In this document: in pieces, positions 20,060-30,604 of the stretch | Layout of the letters: each line of letters starts with the position of its first letter | Position numbering within the stretch: the stretch's first letter is position 1 | DNA from: Terfezia claveryi | Taxonomy: Eukaryota > Ascomycota > Pezizomycetes > Pezizales > Pezizaceae | Reading direction: 5' to 3' | Length of the DNA: 64,000 nt | NCBI GenBank assembly: GCA_015179025.1 | Contig: WHUX01000016.1 | Coordinates: 372,001-436,000, forward strand | Made by a program: the position numbers and the translations under genes | The notes under the pieces: model-generated | The model's input: the letters and a program-made list of their open reading frames with translations, nothing else | The model's database searches: none | What the model was told of the DNA's origin: nothing

Positions 20060-20165
20060 ACCAATTAACTACGGTAGGCGATCCTGCAAGAAAGTCTCCC
20101 ACCGCAGCACGCATTAGGAGTTTAGAATTTTTCACTTCTTCTTTCGGTAGCGTTGGATGGTTGCC
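20060..20165 (+). pseudogene. Second 5S-derived element, 5'-degraded
   Basis: It shares with 12405-12600 the join aagtctcccaccgcagcacg and the tail (gaatttttcacttcttcttt, ggatggttgcctttttgag). The 5S part upstream is only partly recognisable (gtaggcgatcctgcaagaa against gtgggtgaccatgcgggaa). It abuts the LINE-A remnant that follows. Confidence 0.6.
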
Positions 20166-21028
20166 TTTTTGAGAAACTAAAGAGAAATGACTAATTGACT
20201 GGTACAAAGGGGACTCGTGAAGTTAAATTGTGACTAGGTGAGCTCGTTATATAAGAGCTTGAAGTAGGCCTCCGTGGCCTCAAATGTCTCCTCCCCTTCT
20301 TTTTTCCACTCTGGCTTGTCGAGTTCCTGCCAGCTGCTTTTGCCTCCCAATAGGGCCCTTCTGAAGCGGTCGAAACGTGGGCAATCGAAGGTGATATGCT
20401 CTCCTGTCTCCGAGGAATGACCGCATGCGCATTCTGCCGATTCCGATTTACCGATATGGTGGAGCCAGGATTTCTGTGGGCCCCTGTTTGTCCGCAGCCA
20501 GGTGTAGGCTGATAAGGCGTGTCGGTCCCACTCGGCCCTCCTGGTGCCGTATCCCACACATGTTCTTGCCTCTTTCCTCAGTGCCTTGGAGGCTGCCCGT
20601 AGCCCCCCTTCTGTTATTATGTGGGTCTCTCCTGCTACTGTCCCGAGGTGAGAGTGTAAGCATGCTGTTCGGTCTGCCTTCTCGTTTCCTTTGATGCCTA
20701 GGTGTCCTCTGACCCATGACAGCCTAAGGTCTCTATGAGGGTTGCCGACTAGTGATGCTTCGATACTCTTCTCAATGCTAGACCGAGGGGGGGAACCTGT
20801 ACTTAAATTCCGAACTGTCTGTATTGCTGCCTGGGAGTCCGACAGTATGCTGATCATATCGGAATCCTCGTTTTGAAGAGCTAGCAGCATGGCATGGAGC
20901 TCCCCGTCACCGGTGAGCCTACATTAACTCACCACCACACTTGTATTTAGCCAATTCCTTTTGAGAGCAGCCCACGCAGGAATACCTATTCCCGGGTAGG
21001 CCAGAACAAAGGTCAACTCACGGTCAGT
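20166..21028 (-). pseudogene. LINE family A ORF2 C-terminus (RNase H and zinc finger)
   Basis: The 218-codon frame 20234-20890 is the end of a Tad/I-type LINE ORF2. RNase H motifs are visible: ILSDSQAAIQTV (catalytic D) and LSWVRGHLGIKGNEKAD. About 70 residues later C-A-C-G-H..GEHITFDCP is the zinc-knuckle-like end of such ORFs, followed by ELDKPEWKKEGEETFEATEAYFKL up to the stop. Upstream (20890-21028) homology continues in another frame, so there is a break, and the reverse transcriptase is absent (5' truncation). The 3' UTR is cut at the 5S-derived element, so the distal 3' UTR seen in other copies is missing. The element is not functional. Confidence 0.8.
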
Positions 21029-21390
21029 TGTGAGGAAATCTGTGAGTGTATTCTATGGATCATTGAGAGATGGTCCTACAAAATGAGGACCTCATATATA
21101 CAGAAAAACAGACCATCCGCCAAGCCCGACAAATTCCCTTTTCAAGTGACTCTACTTTTAAAGGGCTGGGCCCCTGCTGGATGGGCCGGTCACTAGTGCC
21201 ACTGCTGTGTCACCCAGCCCACTGGCCTATGGGCCGCTGGCCGCACTGCTGTATGAGTCAGAACACGGCCCTGAACCGATACCCGTTAAGAGTATGTGAA
21301 TCGGTGACCTGTGAAGCATGTGAGGCCGACGCATGTGAAGACTTGGTGTGAGCTGACTACCTATGAGTGCGGTCACACATATGTATAACA
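21029..21390. repeat. Dispersed repeat, possible solo LTR, copy 2
   Basis: It begins TGTGAGGAAATCTG and shares ordered phrases with 17278-17420 for about 130 bp. It could run to TATGTATAACA near 21390, giving a TG..CA unit of about 360 bp. The flanking bases do not form a clear duplication. Confidence 0.3.
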
Positions 21391-23123
21391 AAGGAGACCA
21401 CGGAACTTGGCCGTGGCCTTTAGTAGCTCCCAGCGCCATGACCTTGGATGTGTGCTCCTGCAGCTAACACGAGAAAGAGAAGCCTCGGCCCATGTTACCG
21501 CAGATATGCGCGGGTAATCTGACATTCGAGGAAGCAAAGACAGATTCTGTCATTTCTACAATTTCCACTTGGCGTCCTAGCTAGCCTACTAATGTATTCG
21601 GTCGTCCTACTCTTCATATGCATGGGAAATAGAATAACTGAAATTTTCCCAATAGAGCTAGATTGTCCTGGAATCGGTGGTCGAGACTACAGTGAACTCC
21701 CGAGTCCCGTTCTATAAAAATCCCGCGGGACCTGCCTGGCTTTTCTTATAAAGGGACCTTTCAAATATCGGGATATATGCATCAAAAAAATGATGAAACA
21801 TGCCAGCGAGGCCACAAATAATCAGGTGTTGTTTTTTTTACTGTTTTTCCCCTCACGCCATGCCTTGTGACCCCTCAATACTGGGACCGAATAGGAGTAA
21901 CAAGTATTAAAAAAAAATAAAAAAAATTGTGACCCCTCAATACGTATCTCGCTTTTCCCTATATAGAAGGACCACTAGGTGCTCGCGTTTGTGTGCCTTA
22001 ACATGGGGAAAAAGACGTAGAGCTTCCAGGCCCTCAAGCGCGGCTGCATAAGAGAAAAGAGGCACACACCACTGCTTATGCTCTTATCAGAACGGGACTT
22101 CACTGCAGAATACTTATTTTTTTTTTTTTAAAATACTTATTACTCCTATACGGCCCCGTTAGGGGGGCCATGAGGAGCTGCAGAATACTTAGAATACGTA
22201 GTTACCGGTAAATCAAGGTGGATTATGAGGGGTTTTTTCTTTCTATACATAGACCTTTCGTGTTCAGTATTTAACTGTAAATATGTCAACGAAAATATCG
22301 CATGTGGTCTAGCTTAAAACAGGATGGGAGCCAATGACTTTAGCACAGCGCGATACGTACTTTTTAAAATTTGATCCAAAGTTAACAGGCCCGTGTTACC
22401 CGGCCCAATAAGCTTAACATTATGTTCTCCTATCCCGACTATTTCATTGGTAACTTAAATCATTAACATTGGCGAATTATTGACACTTATAATCGAGCCG
22501 GCATATTCCTATTTCTCCTATTTACAAATTTACAACCCCCTCCAACTGCAACGGATATACTGTGCTATATCCTCTCAGTTAGCATCACTAAGATGCGTTA
22601 CCGACACCTCCAGCTCCGGAACAGAGTCAATACCAACGACGACGACCAACAATATAGGCAACTCAAGCTGGGATACCAGTTCTACTTGTGCTATCACAAT
22701 ACTGCTTCCTATGGATGCAGGGGGAGCACGCGTGGCATAGAGATTGATCCTCTTGAGCTCCAGGGGACTTCGAAGTGTGTACACGGCCATGGCGATTTTG
22801 ACAGCCAATGTGAGTGTTCCTCTAACCATTTTAATTTTTTTTTTTTTTTCTTTCAAAGGGCCTAATACCACCAGCCATACCGTTTGGCGAGATATATGTT
22901 CATATCCTCATGTCCGATGCCTTGGCAGTTCTGGTTACCAAGTTGACACGTTGGAGGGTAATCAACCGTTATATAGTACTGTACCGAAATAGGCAGTTGA
23001 AGGACGCGTCCTGTTATGTCTTCCTAGTTCATAGAGTCGTTTGTTTTTGTTCAGACAGAGAACTTATCGCCATCGCCCTGTCGTCCCCAAATCATATCGT
23101 GCTTCATTTACTGCTCTTACAAC
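21391..23123. other. Non-coding stretch with LINE-A crumbs
   Basis: Tiny pieces of the LINE-A 3' terminus occur at about 21890-21925 (plus) and 22125-22175 (minus; cggccccgttaggggggcc). A homopolymer T run is at 22839-22850. Several short frames at 22480-22990 show no motif. The promoter of the gene at 23124 must lie at its right end. Confidence 0.45.
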
Positions 23124-23987
23124 ATGCCTCAGCTGTCCCCCTTCCCGCTCATTCTGTCCCTGACTGCCCTTTGCCTTTTCACAACCACAGTTACAGCTTC
23201 GGGAGACAGCACCTGCCCTGGACCAATACCGAACGATGCACATAGGACTCGTCCTTGGGAGCTCTTCGTATCAGCTATCTGTTCGATCATTACCGAGCCA
23301 ACTCAGAGGTTGGTAGCATATTTATTCTGGAAGTGTTGGGGAGAAACAGAACTGCAAAGGAAGACGAAAGAGTGGCAAGATTGTAAAGCGCAGCTGGAGT
23401 TGGAGAAAGCCCAACTGAAACAGCAGCTGGAGTTGGAGAAAGCCCAACTGAAACAGCAGCTGGAGTTGGAGAAAGCCCAACTGAAACAGGAGAAAGCTCA
23501 GCTAAAAAAAGAGAAAGCCCAGCTACAGCAAGACAACTTGCTATTAAACCAAAAGATGTCGGACTTGGAACGAGACAAGTCCATCCTGAAGCTACAGAAC
23601 ACTTATTTCGATGGGCGGAACAGAGATTTGGAGCGGCAGAATATTGATTTGGAGCGGAGGAACAATTATTTGAAGGGACGGAAGCGAGATTTAAAGGGGC
23701 GGAACAAAGATTTGAAGAAGCTGTTAACCCAGCCGAAGGAGCTGGAGAAGGAGACACAGAGAATGGAGGGCAAGATATCCCAGTTGAAGCAGGAGAGTGA
23801 GAAGGAGCTGCTCAGGATGGAGCAGCAGATGGCCTTGTTCAAGGCGCAGCACGAGAGGGAGATGTTAAGGATATCGATTGAAAGGGACAGGTCGAGAATT
23901 CAACAGATCGAGAGAGAAAAATGCTTTGTAAAAAACTTGCAAAGGGGGCTGGAGTCGATCGCACGTCACTATGGTACAAGGGAGTGA
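23124..23987 (+). CDS. Secreted or membrane-anchored coiled-coil protein
   Basis: The uninterrupted 287-codon frame starts at ATG 23124. Residues 1-25 form a classic signal peptide (short polar start, LILSLTALCLF core, A/S-rich cleavage zone). A hydrophobic stretch near residues 47-70 (LFVSAICSII, LVAYLFWKCW) could be a second membrane segment. From about residue 75 to 275 the chain is almost all charged heptads: three perfect 11-residue repeats QLELEKAQLKQ, then EKAQLK units, then R/D/L-rich segments such as DLERQNIDLERRNNYLKGR. This predicts a long coiled coil. I know no named family; it may be a small secreted protein. Satellite DNA begins about 450 bp downstream. Confidence 0.6.
   Translation: MPQLSPFPLILSLTALCLFTTTVTASGDSTCPGPIPNDAHRTRPWELFVSAICSIITEPTQRLVAYLFWKCWGETELQRKTKEWQDCKAQLELEKAQLKQQLELEKAQLKQQLELEKAQLKQEKAQLKKEKAQLQQDNLLLNQKMSDLERDKSILKLQNTYFDGRNRDLERQNIDLERRNNYLKGRKRDLKGRNKDLKKLLTQPKELEKETQRMEGKISQLKQESEKELLRMEQQMALFKAQHEREMLRISIERDRSRIQQIEREKCFVKNLQRGLESIARHYGTRE
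23391..23489 (+). repeat. 33-bp in-frame tandem repeat x3
   Basis: Three identical 33-bp units starting cagctggagttggagaaagc encode 11 residues each, followed by decayed 18-bp units to about 23530. Confidence 0.95.
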
Positions 23988-24465
23988 ATTAAAAAAGTGA
24001 ATGTGGAGTGAGTAATGTGAATTGATCTTCACACAGTAACGAGAGTTGTGAGTGATATAGTGGTGGTAGTCAAATGAGAAATGTTCGTTCCAGCTACTCT
24101 AGAAGAGGCATTTTGCCAAATTCGTATCTATCTTGTGTTGGCCATCATGAACATCTTGCTCATACGAAACTATATGCCATTGCTATCTTTAATTATAAGT
24201 ATTCCTTGTTGCCTATTACATGCAATACAAAACATATTACATATATTGTACACTCTAATATATGTAGATTCTACATATTTGGTATTGGGTAATACTACCT
24301 ATAGCAATAGTTATATCTCTTCTGAGTACTACGTGAAGTGGAATGATAACAACCAATTTGAACAACAACTTGAATCTTATGCTTAATGGTATGTATTATG
24401 TAATGGGCCTCCTCACGAGAGGACCTCCGAGTTAAAGTGACCTTGATATACAGGCCTGCGATATA
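23988..24465. other. Gap between the coiled-coil gene and the satellite array
   Basis: A short open stretch (24074-24386) has hydrophobic text in two frames but no motif. I do not call a gene. Confidence 0.4.
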
Positions 24466-25390
24466 TCCGATATTCGCTACTTCCCCAGCTTAATATTCTG
24501 CCTATGATATATCCAATATTCGCGCCTTCCTCAGATCAATATACAGCCTACGATATATCCGCTATTCGCTCCTTCCCTAGCTTAATATTCTGCCTACAAT
24601 ATATCCAATATTCGCGCCTTCCTCAGCTTGATATCTCACCTGCAATATATCCAAAAATTCGCCCCTTCTCCAGCTGGACGTCAATATACAATATTAGCCC
24701 ATTCCCCAGCTTGACGTGGAACCTCTTAGCCACCTGGTCGCTTTATTATTTCATAAGCACCACACCCGTGTTTACCCTGAACTCGCCAACCCCAATCTTC
24801 GCCCCTTCCGCAGCTGGATATATTCGCCCCTTCCCCAGCTGGATCTATTCGCCCCTTCCCCGGCTGAATCTATTCGCTCCTTCCGCAGCTGGATAGGTAT
24901 ATTCGCCCCTTCCCTAGCTGCATATATTCGCTCCTTTCCCAGCTGATTATATCCGCCTCTTCCCAGCTGGGCGTTCAACCCGCCATGTTTGCAATATTAT
25001 CCCATTCCCCAGCTTGACGTGCAACCACCTAGCCATACTAGCCATATGGCCGCTTGATCTTTGCATATCCACCACACCCGTGTTTACCCTGAACTCGCCA
25101 ACTCCAATCTTTGCCCCTTCCGCAGCAGGATATATTCACCCTTTCCGCAGCTGGATATATTCGCTCCTTCCGCAGCTGGATAGGTATATTCGCCCCTTCT
25201 GTAGCTGGCTATATGCGCTCCTTCCCCAGCTGTATATATTCGCCCCTTCCTCAGTAAGATATATTCGCGCCTTTCCTAGCTGGATGTTCAGCCCACCATA
25301 TATACAATATTAGCCCGTTCCCCAGCTTGTCGTGCACCCTCTTAGCCACCTGGTCGCTTTATTATTTCATATGCACCACACCCGTGTTTA
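24466..25390. repeat. Satellite-like array, left part
   Basis: The array is built from about 25-bp units of the form ttcgccccttcc-cagctggatata. These are ordered into longer units of about 305-312 bp, each starting with a block that contains cacccgtgtttaccctgaac and tcgccaac. Three long units start near 24713, 25014 and 25327. Frames are open through parts of the array on both strands, as expected from the repeat, and are not called as genes. Confidence 0.85.
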
Positions 25391-25406
25391 CCCTGAACTC
25401 GCCAAC
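25391..25406. repeat. Target-site duplication, left copy
   Basis: ccctgaactcgccaac, matched at 27381-27396 with one difference (T/C). It flanks the LINE-B insertion in the satellite. Confidence 0.9.
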
Positions 25407-27380
25407 GCGACAACACCGTGCAGGACGAGCCCACTTGGTCGATCTCAACAACCAGAGGGTTTCCGTCGTCGGGGAAAACAGCAATTCACAGAGCGGAACG
25501 AGCGAAGCAAGAATACCTAATTTTCTTGCTCATTCAACACAATCCCCCAGAGGGTCAAGTTTTGCCACAACTCGATCTGATTTTGGACGATTTTTCCAAC
25601 GTTGCAACCTACTCTGGTTGGCACAACACCCTCCTGTGGTTGCAACCGTATTCACTGGTGATTGGTGGATACAACAGCACACTTGGAGGCTCCGGCTACA
25701 GTTTAGAGCAGCGCGTTGCAACTCCAATAGCGGCGCAAGACCTTGGGTCACCTTCGGAGTGGGAAGTCAGAATTCTTCGGAAAAGGAAAGGGCGCCAAAC
25801 GCACTAAAGCAATGGCTGTCCCCAACCTAGACAACAAACCGAGCTACGAAACTCCGGATTCATGTCAACTACCGACACCCAAAGATATACCGAGGGTACA
25901 GTTGCCAGTTATTACGGAGAAGCGGAATACTGCCGAGCAAAGGGAGCTCGAGCAACAGGAGAGGGAGGCAGAGGCTCGTGCGCGGGAAGAAGACTCGGAT
26001 GATGATGATAGGATAAACAAGTTTGCACAAATATCCTTGGAAGAGTGGATGAAGGTGGGGTGGTTTTTGTTACAACATACTATCGGCATTTTAAACATTA
26101 CGGACTATAAAGCAGATATTGATATAGTTTCAAAAATCCTGGAGGAAGGAAAGGAAAAGAAGCAGCTGGCCGATACATTCAATGAGACCTTGGATGAACT
26201 GGAGATTTATCGAGGTCAGGAGAATGAGGATGAGGACAGACTAGAAGAAATCGCCGGTCTTAAGAAAGAGGTTCAAGGTCTGTTGCATAAGTTGGGTGCA
26301 TCCATCTTAACAAGGACCTATCGATAAGACGGCAGGAGATAGAGATGAAAGAGCAGGAGGAGGCTTATAGGAAGACGATTGAGAAGTTAGAGAAGGAACG
26401 ATTGAGAAGTTAGAGAAGGAGGTTCAGGAGTTGAGACTGCAAAAGGGGAAGTTGGTTGAGCGGGATGAGAAGATAGGAGACCAATTACAGATTTGTGAGA
26501 GAGACTGGAAGGAGTGGGCAGAGAAAGAGGTAGAGGAGAGGACAAAGATGATACTGGTTTCTCAGCAGAAGAAATGGCAGGCAAAGGGTAAGGCACTCCT
26601 GGTTGAGACAGTATCAGTTGCAACCCAGTCAGACCAGGTACCGGTAGTAGTGGAGGCAGAAAAGATACTGACGGAGGAGGAGATTGAGAAGAGAGGGGTA
26701 AAGGATAGGGAGGATGTTGTGATGGCAGATAGGTCAGATTTATATGAGGACCTATCTGGGTATGAGGATGAGGACGAGGCCCCGGTAGTAGCACCCCCAA
26801 CTACCAAAAAACAGGCTGCAACACGTTCGGCAGTAAGAGCTGGTAAAAATTCCTGACCAGTCAAATTACCCCCACCGACCATATTGCCTGGTGACAATAG
26901 ATCAAAGGCAATTGTGATTCATGGGGTCCCTTGCCAGAGACCCATGGCAGATATTACGGAGGAGATAGGAATGAGAGGGATTATGGGAGCACGTTGGCTC
27001 TTGGGAGGTAACCGGAGATTGGGCAAAGCCACCAGCTCCGTTGTGGTATTTTTCGACAGGAAGTTGGCCGTGGGGAGCCACCTGAAGTTGAGGGGACGTT
27101 GGCTCCCAATTGAGGCTTATGACTTTGAGAGAGGAAGGAAGAGGGTGGATTTGCATGGTGACCGGTAATGGATTTCTTTGTGATGGCTTTTATCATGCGT
27201 CCTTTACCTTGTTTAGCATTTCGCATCCCTACACAGCTTTTACAGAGGGTGGGTCTTTCACAGTGTTAGTAGTAGTCTACGGGGGTCGACCGCTCCCAAT
27301 GAAGGTTCCGTCAAAGGTTCCAGACGTCTCATAGCCTTAGGCTCCATAGACGTATAGACTCAAAAAAAAAAAAAAAAAAA
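25407..27380 (+). mobile_element. LINE family B, internally deleted, copy 2
   Basis: A 1.97-kb retroposed unit in the plus direction, ending in a 19-A tail at 27362-27380 and flanked by a 16-bp target duplication. It carries a 5' region, ORF1 and the family-B 3' terminus (gtctcatagccttaggctcc) but no endonuclease, reverse transcriptase or RNase H. Because it has a complete tail and duplication, the ORF2-less form was probably the form that moved, using proteins from a full copy elsewhere. Confidence 0.85.
25743..27168 (+). pseudogene. LINE family B ORF1 (gag-like), broken
   Basis: Three frames make up one decayed ORF1. The first (25743-26327) holds a charged helical region with RELEQQEREAEARAREED. 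After a frameshift near 26330-26430, beside a short duplication of gaagttagagaagga, the second (26431-26856) continues with KEVEERTKM and a Pro/Thr-rich linker. One TGA (26854) separates it from the third (26884-27168), which is in the same frame and holds SKAIVIHGVP, ITEEIGMRGIMGARWL, SSVVVFFDRK and YDFERGRK. That last block is the RRM-like nucleic-acid-binding domain of fungal LINE ORF1 proteins. Role: binding of the element's RNA. Confidence 0.75.
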
Positions 27381-27604
27381 CCCTGAACCCGCCAACCCCA
27401 ATCTTCGCCCCTTCCGCAGCTGGATATATTTGGCCCTTCCACAGCTGGATATGTTCGCCCCTTTTCCAGCTGGATATATTAGCCCCTTCCCCAGCTAGAT
27501 ATATTCGCCCCTCTCCAGCTGGATATATTCGCCCCTTCCCCAGCTGCATATATTCGCTCCTTTCCCAGCTGAGTATATCCGCCTCTTCCCAGCTAGACGT
27601 TCTG
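27381..27604. repeat. Satellite-like array, right part
   Basis: It resumes at the duplicated target and continues with ttcgccccttccgcagctgg units of the same 25-bp type, ending near 27600. It is the displaced continuation of 24466-25390. Confidence 0.85.
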
Positions 27605-27961
27605 ATCCTCTATACCAGGCAAAAACAGCTGAATATATGAGAAACTCACTAGCTGGCCGACATCCCATATACTAAGCAAAAACAGCTGAATATATGAGAA
27701 ACTCACTAGCTGGCCGACATCCCATATACTAAGCAAAAACAGCTGAATATATGAGAAACTCGCTTAGGGCGGACATCCTATATACCAAGCAAAAACAGCT
27801 GAATATACGAGAAACTCGCTAGCTGTCGGAGATGCCAATTCAGGTTAATATATGAAGAACTCGCTTAGGGCGGACATCCTATGTACCAAGCAAAAACAGC
27901 TGAATATAGGAGAAACTGGCTTAGGGCGCGGATCCTATATAGCAAGCAAAAACAGCGGAAT
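27605..27961. repeat. Tandem array of about 57-bp units
   Basis: About six units beginning caaaaacagctgaatatatg, with the common continuation gagaaactcgct and gacatcc. Starts are near 27619, 27675, 27734, 27790, 27891 and 27947. The word cagctgaatatat recalls the neighbouring satellite. Confidence 0.85.
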
Positions 27962-28610
27962 TTTTTAAAAAAAAAAAAAAAAATCTCGCTGGCGGCCAGA
28001 TATCCTCTATACGTCTATGAAGCTTTAGGCTATGAGACGGCCCCGTTCCGCCCCTTCGAAGGTTTGGTTTCTCACGGGACAACAAGTTGCTTAAACGCCC
28101 TGCCTTCCAACCCAAGAAATACCCACCCTGACAAAACCCCTACTTCCCCCGCCACACTCCTAACCAGCCCGTCCCCTAATAAGTAACTTCCTCCGCCGCC
28201 ACGCCCCTGCCGGCCCTCCCCTACCCTTCCCTTGAGCACCCCTATCTAGCTTAGATCTATCCTTGAGAAAAACGTCTCAACTAGATCCACCACATATTCA
28301 TCCCCTCCGTCCTTCACCTTCTTCCGCCACCTCTCCCGTACGTCCATCTCCTCCCAATTCCCCCATCTCCTCCCGATTTCCTCACCACGTGGACAGACTA
28401 ACGCTACGTGATAGCCTGTCTCGACGTGTCTTCCGCAGGTACGGCATGTCGAATCCTCCGAGTCATCCAGTACACTCCGCCATGACTTGAGATTGCCTTT
28501 CCCTGTCCGGCATTGAACGTAGTTCAAACGAGCTTTCCTGTTCCACCTCACCACCCTAAGATGGTGAAGGTAGACGGGTGGAGGTAGAAGGCAGGCTGGA
28601 GGAAATAGAA
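27962..28610 (-). mobile_element. LINE family B, 3' end, copy 3
   Basis: Inverted relative to copies 1 and 2. From about 28555 down to 28013 it covers the end of ORF2, the GC-rich 3' UTR and the terminal phrase (ctatgagac.. on the plus strand). The poly(A) expected after 28013 is missing; instead the sequence passes into a copy of the 57-bp tandem unit (ctcgctggcggccagatatc). An A17 run at 27967-27983 lies in the wrong orientation to be this copy's tail. Confidence 0.75.
28246..28554 (-). pseudogene. LINE family B ORF2 C-terminal zinc-finger fragment
   Basis: The 102-codon frame includes RWNRKARLNYVQCRTGKGNL and C-R-T-C-GRHVETGYHVALVCPRG, a C-x2-C..H..C motif that ends ORF2 of many fungal LINEs. 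The polymerase part is missing, so this is a 5'-truncated remnant. Confidence 0.7.
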
Positions 28611-28872
28611 TACTTCGTAGCCTTAAGTTGATGACTCAACTAGGGCGCTAGCCTACGTTCGGCTGGCCCCCAGGTTTTACGCGAGCGTAGCGAGCGGCAA
28701 CGTCTCGTATTTTAGTCTCATGGCTACCCCGTCCAGATTACATAAGGCTACTGACTGGTGACTGTAGTGTGACTAATATGATTCTAGCGAATGAATCTGC
28801 CACATGATTGTTTTATTTTATTTTGAATTTACCGGATGTAAGATTACGAGGCAAGAGAAGCTAGAGTCCCCG
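28611..28872. other. Short non-coding gap
   Basis: I see nothing recognisable here. Confidence 0.4.
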
Positions 28873-29914
28873 TTGGACCATGTCCGCCGGTTTTTCAGTA
28901 TTTTGATCCTTCTCGACCTTTCATATCTTCTGCAGCCTCTTTACCAATCTATTTGCGCAACTCCTATATCCTTTATATCCTACACATCTTCACCTTCTAT
29001 CTTATATCCTACATACCAGGCTTAATTAGGTCGCTCAATGATCATTTTACCTTATATTTTTCTTTATATAAAACATATATATATATATAAGGTTTCTTGA
29101 AGATTTTTTAACTAGGTCAATACTCATTTACATCCGCAGCTCCTGTATGTGCTAAGGGGGGGTATTGGAAGTCCATAGCCTATACTTCTAGATCCACTCA
29201 GGAAACCTCCATCTATTGTAGTCTAGAGGCCTCTGCTTATTGCAATCTGGAGACTTTGTCTATTGCAGTCTAGAGGTCTCGGTCTATTGCAGTCTGCAGG
29301 TCTCTATCTATCATAGCAACCGCATTTGCCTTATATAGCAGTTCATGCAATATTTTAATCATGGCTCATAACTACCTAGTTGGTCTAGTGTACAATAACT
29401 ATCTAGTTGGTCTAGTGTACAATATCTATCTAGATATGTGGATTTTCATCCGTATATGGCTCCTGAAAGGCTTTTGAGGCTGTTTTGTGCTGGTCTGGCT
29501 CATTCCTTATATATAGCTGCTTTAGGTTCCGCTAAATAGCTACAATATCCTATTTCTGCTATAGGATATAGAGCTCAAGATATCATTTGCATACATCCAT
29601 ATCATATCTCTAGCTATTTCAATATTTCCGAACTATTCTAGGTGAAGTGTACCTTTATTGACCTCATATCTACTCCCGCCGTTGTCATGTTGCCAGAGGT
29701 ATACTATTCTTGCAGCCAGGTTGCTCAGTTATCTAATCAATAGTATGGAGTAAATGGAACTAAGTTACCGGGCCTACGGGATAACAGAATACACAGGGTA
29801 TAGTGAGTGTAGGAGTGGTATAGAATGAGTGGTGAAGAGGCTGCAGAAGATACGAAAGGTCAAGAAGGATCAAAATACTGAAAAACTGGCGGACATGGTC
29901 CAAAAGCTCGAAAT
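28873..29914. repeat. Inverted-repeat pair about 0.9 kb apart
   Basis: The left arm, about 28873-28950 (ttggaccatgtccgccggtt, cttctgcagcctctttacc), is the near-complement of the right arm, about 29823-29914, with five or so mismatches in 75 bp. A weaker match continues inward. The centre holds two small tandem repeats and no gene. It may be the ends of a decayed DNA element of about 1.04 kb. Confidence 0.55.
29205..29320. repeat. Degenerate tandem repeat, about 28-bp unit x4
   Basis: Units of the form tctattgcagtctagaggtctc recur four times with substitutions. Confidence 0.75.
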
Positions 29915-29964
29915 AGCTGAATTATGCATGTTAGGTACCAAACAATAATAACGTTTTATATAGC

Positions 29965-30295
29965 ACTATGCCGATATATTGTATTCTAACATAAATATGA
30001 TGCTAAGTTAAGGTGCTGGCACTATGTAGGCTTGTTAGTTCATTATATCTGTGGGTGAAGGAGTCACACTGAGAAGGGGGGGGCAATTTCATCCTATTGG
30101 TACATATGATAGCTTCACATGAGTTATACAACTACCTAGTATGCGCATATTGTAGAGCATATTCAAGAGTGTCAGGAAACAATTTGCCCGGTCTGTAGAG
30201 GATATCTAGCCAGCATAGTATCTCGGGATATGTGTCTGGCAGGGGTAGTTGACATGGATCGTTTCACCATCACGGATCGGTACTAGGTCAAAAAC
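29965..30295. repeat. Dispersed repeat shared with 50190-50410
   Basis: Both loci start attgtattctaacataaata, share gaaggtgctg-ccact-tgtagg and ttcacatgag, and end gtcaaaaactgt, with internal indels. This is an ancient, unclassified dispersed element. Confidence 0.6.
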
Positions 30296-30453
30296 TGTAC
30301 CTCACTACCTCATCAAGGTCTTGGCATATTAACTAGGAATATGAGTGACCCTCGATCATAGGATTCAGTTGTTATCGCATTAAGATTGTCTCAGAAGAGC
30401 AATTCTGCGGGGTAATTTCTTATCGATAAGGACCTATTTGTGGTTTAGTGCTT

Positions 30454-30604
30454 CTCTCGACACAAGCATATGTATGGTGACTAAGCGAAAAAAATAAGAA
30501 TATTCTTGTATCCAAAATATTGCTTATTTACTGTACTATGTGAGGCCGGCGAATGTATGCTTGTAATCAATATATGCTTATATCCGGTATGCTTGTATCG
30601 AGAG
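30454..30604. mobile_element. Short inverted-repeat unit (CTCGATACAAGCATA family), copy 2
   Basis: It starts CTCTCGACACAAGCATATG and ends GTATGCTTGTATCGAGAG, giving about 17-bp inverted ends over 150 bp. The inside shares tatgcttgtaatcaatatat with 11842-11915. It directly borders a LINE-A fragment. Confidence 0.6.

Noticed and set aside
23290..23757. 155-codon minus-strand frame with SVGLSPTPAA repeats
   Set aside because: Antisense shadow of the coiled-coil gene's tandem repeat.
24504..25313. Long plus- and minus-strand frames rich in APSAAGYI or QLGKERIY phrases
   Set aside because: They are translations of the satellite units on both strands; openness follows from unit length and composition.
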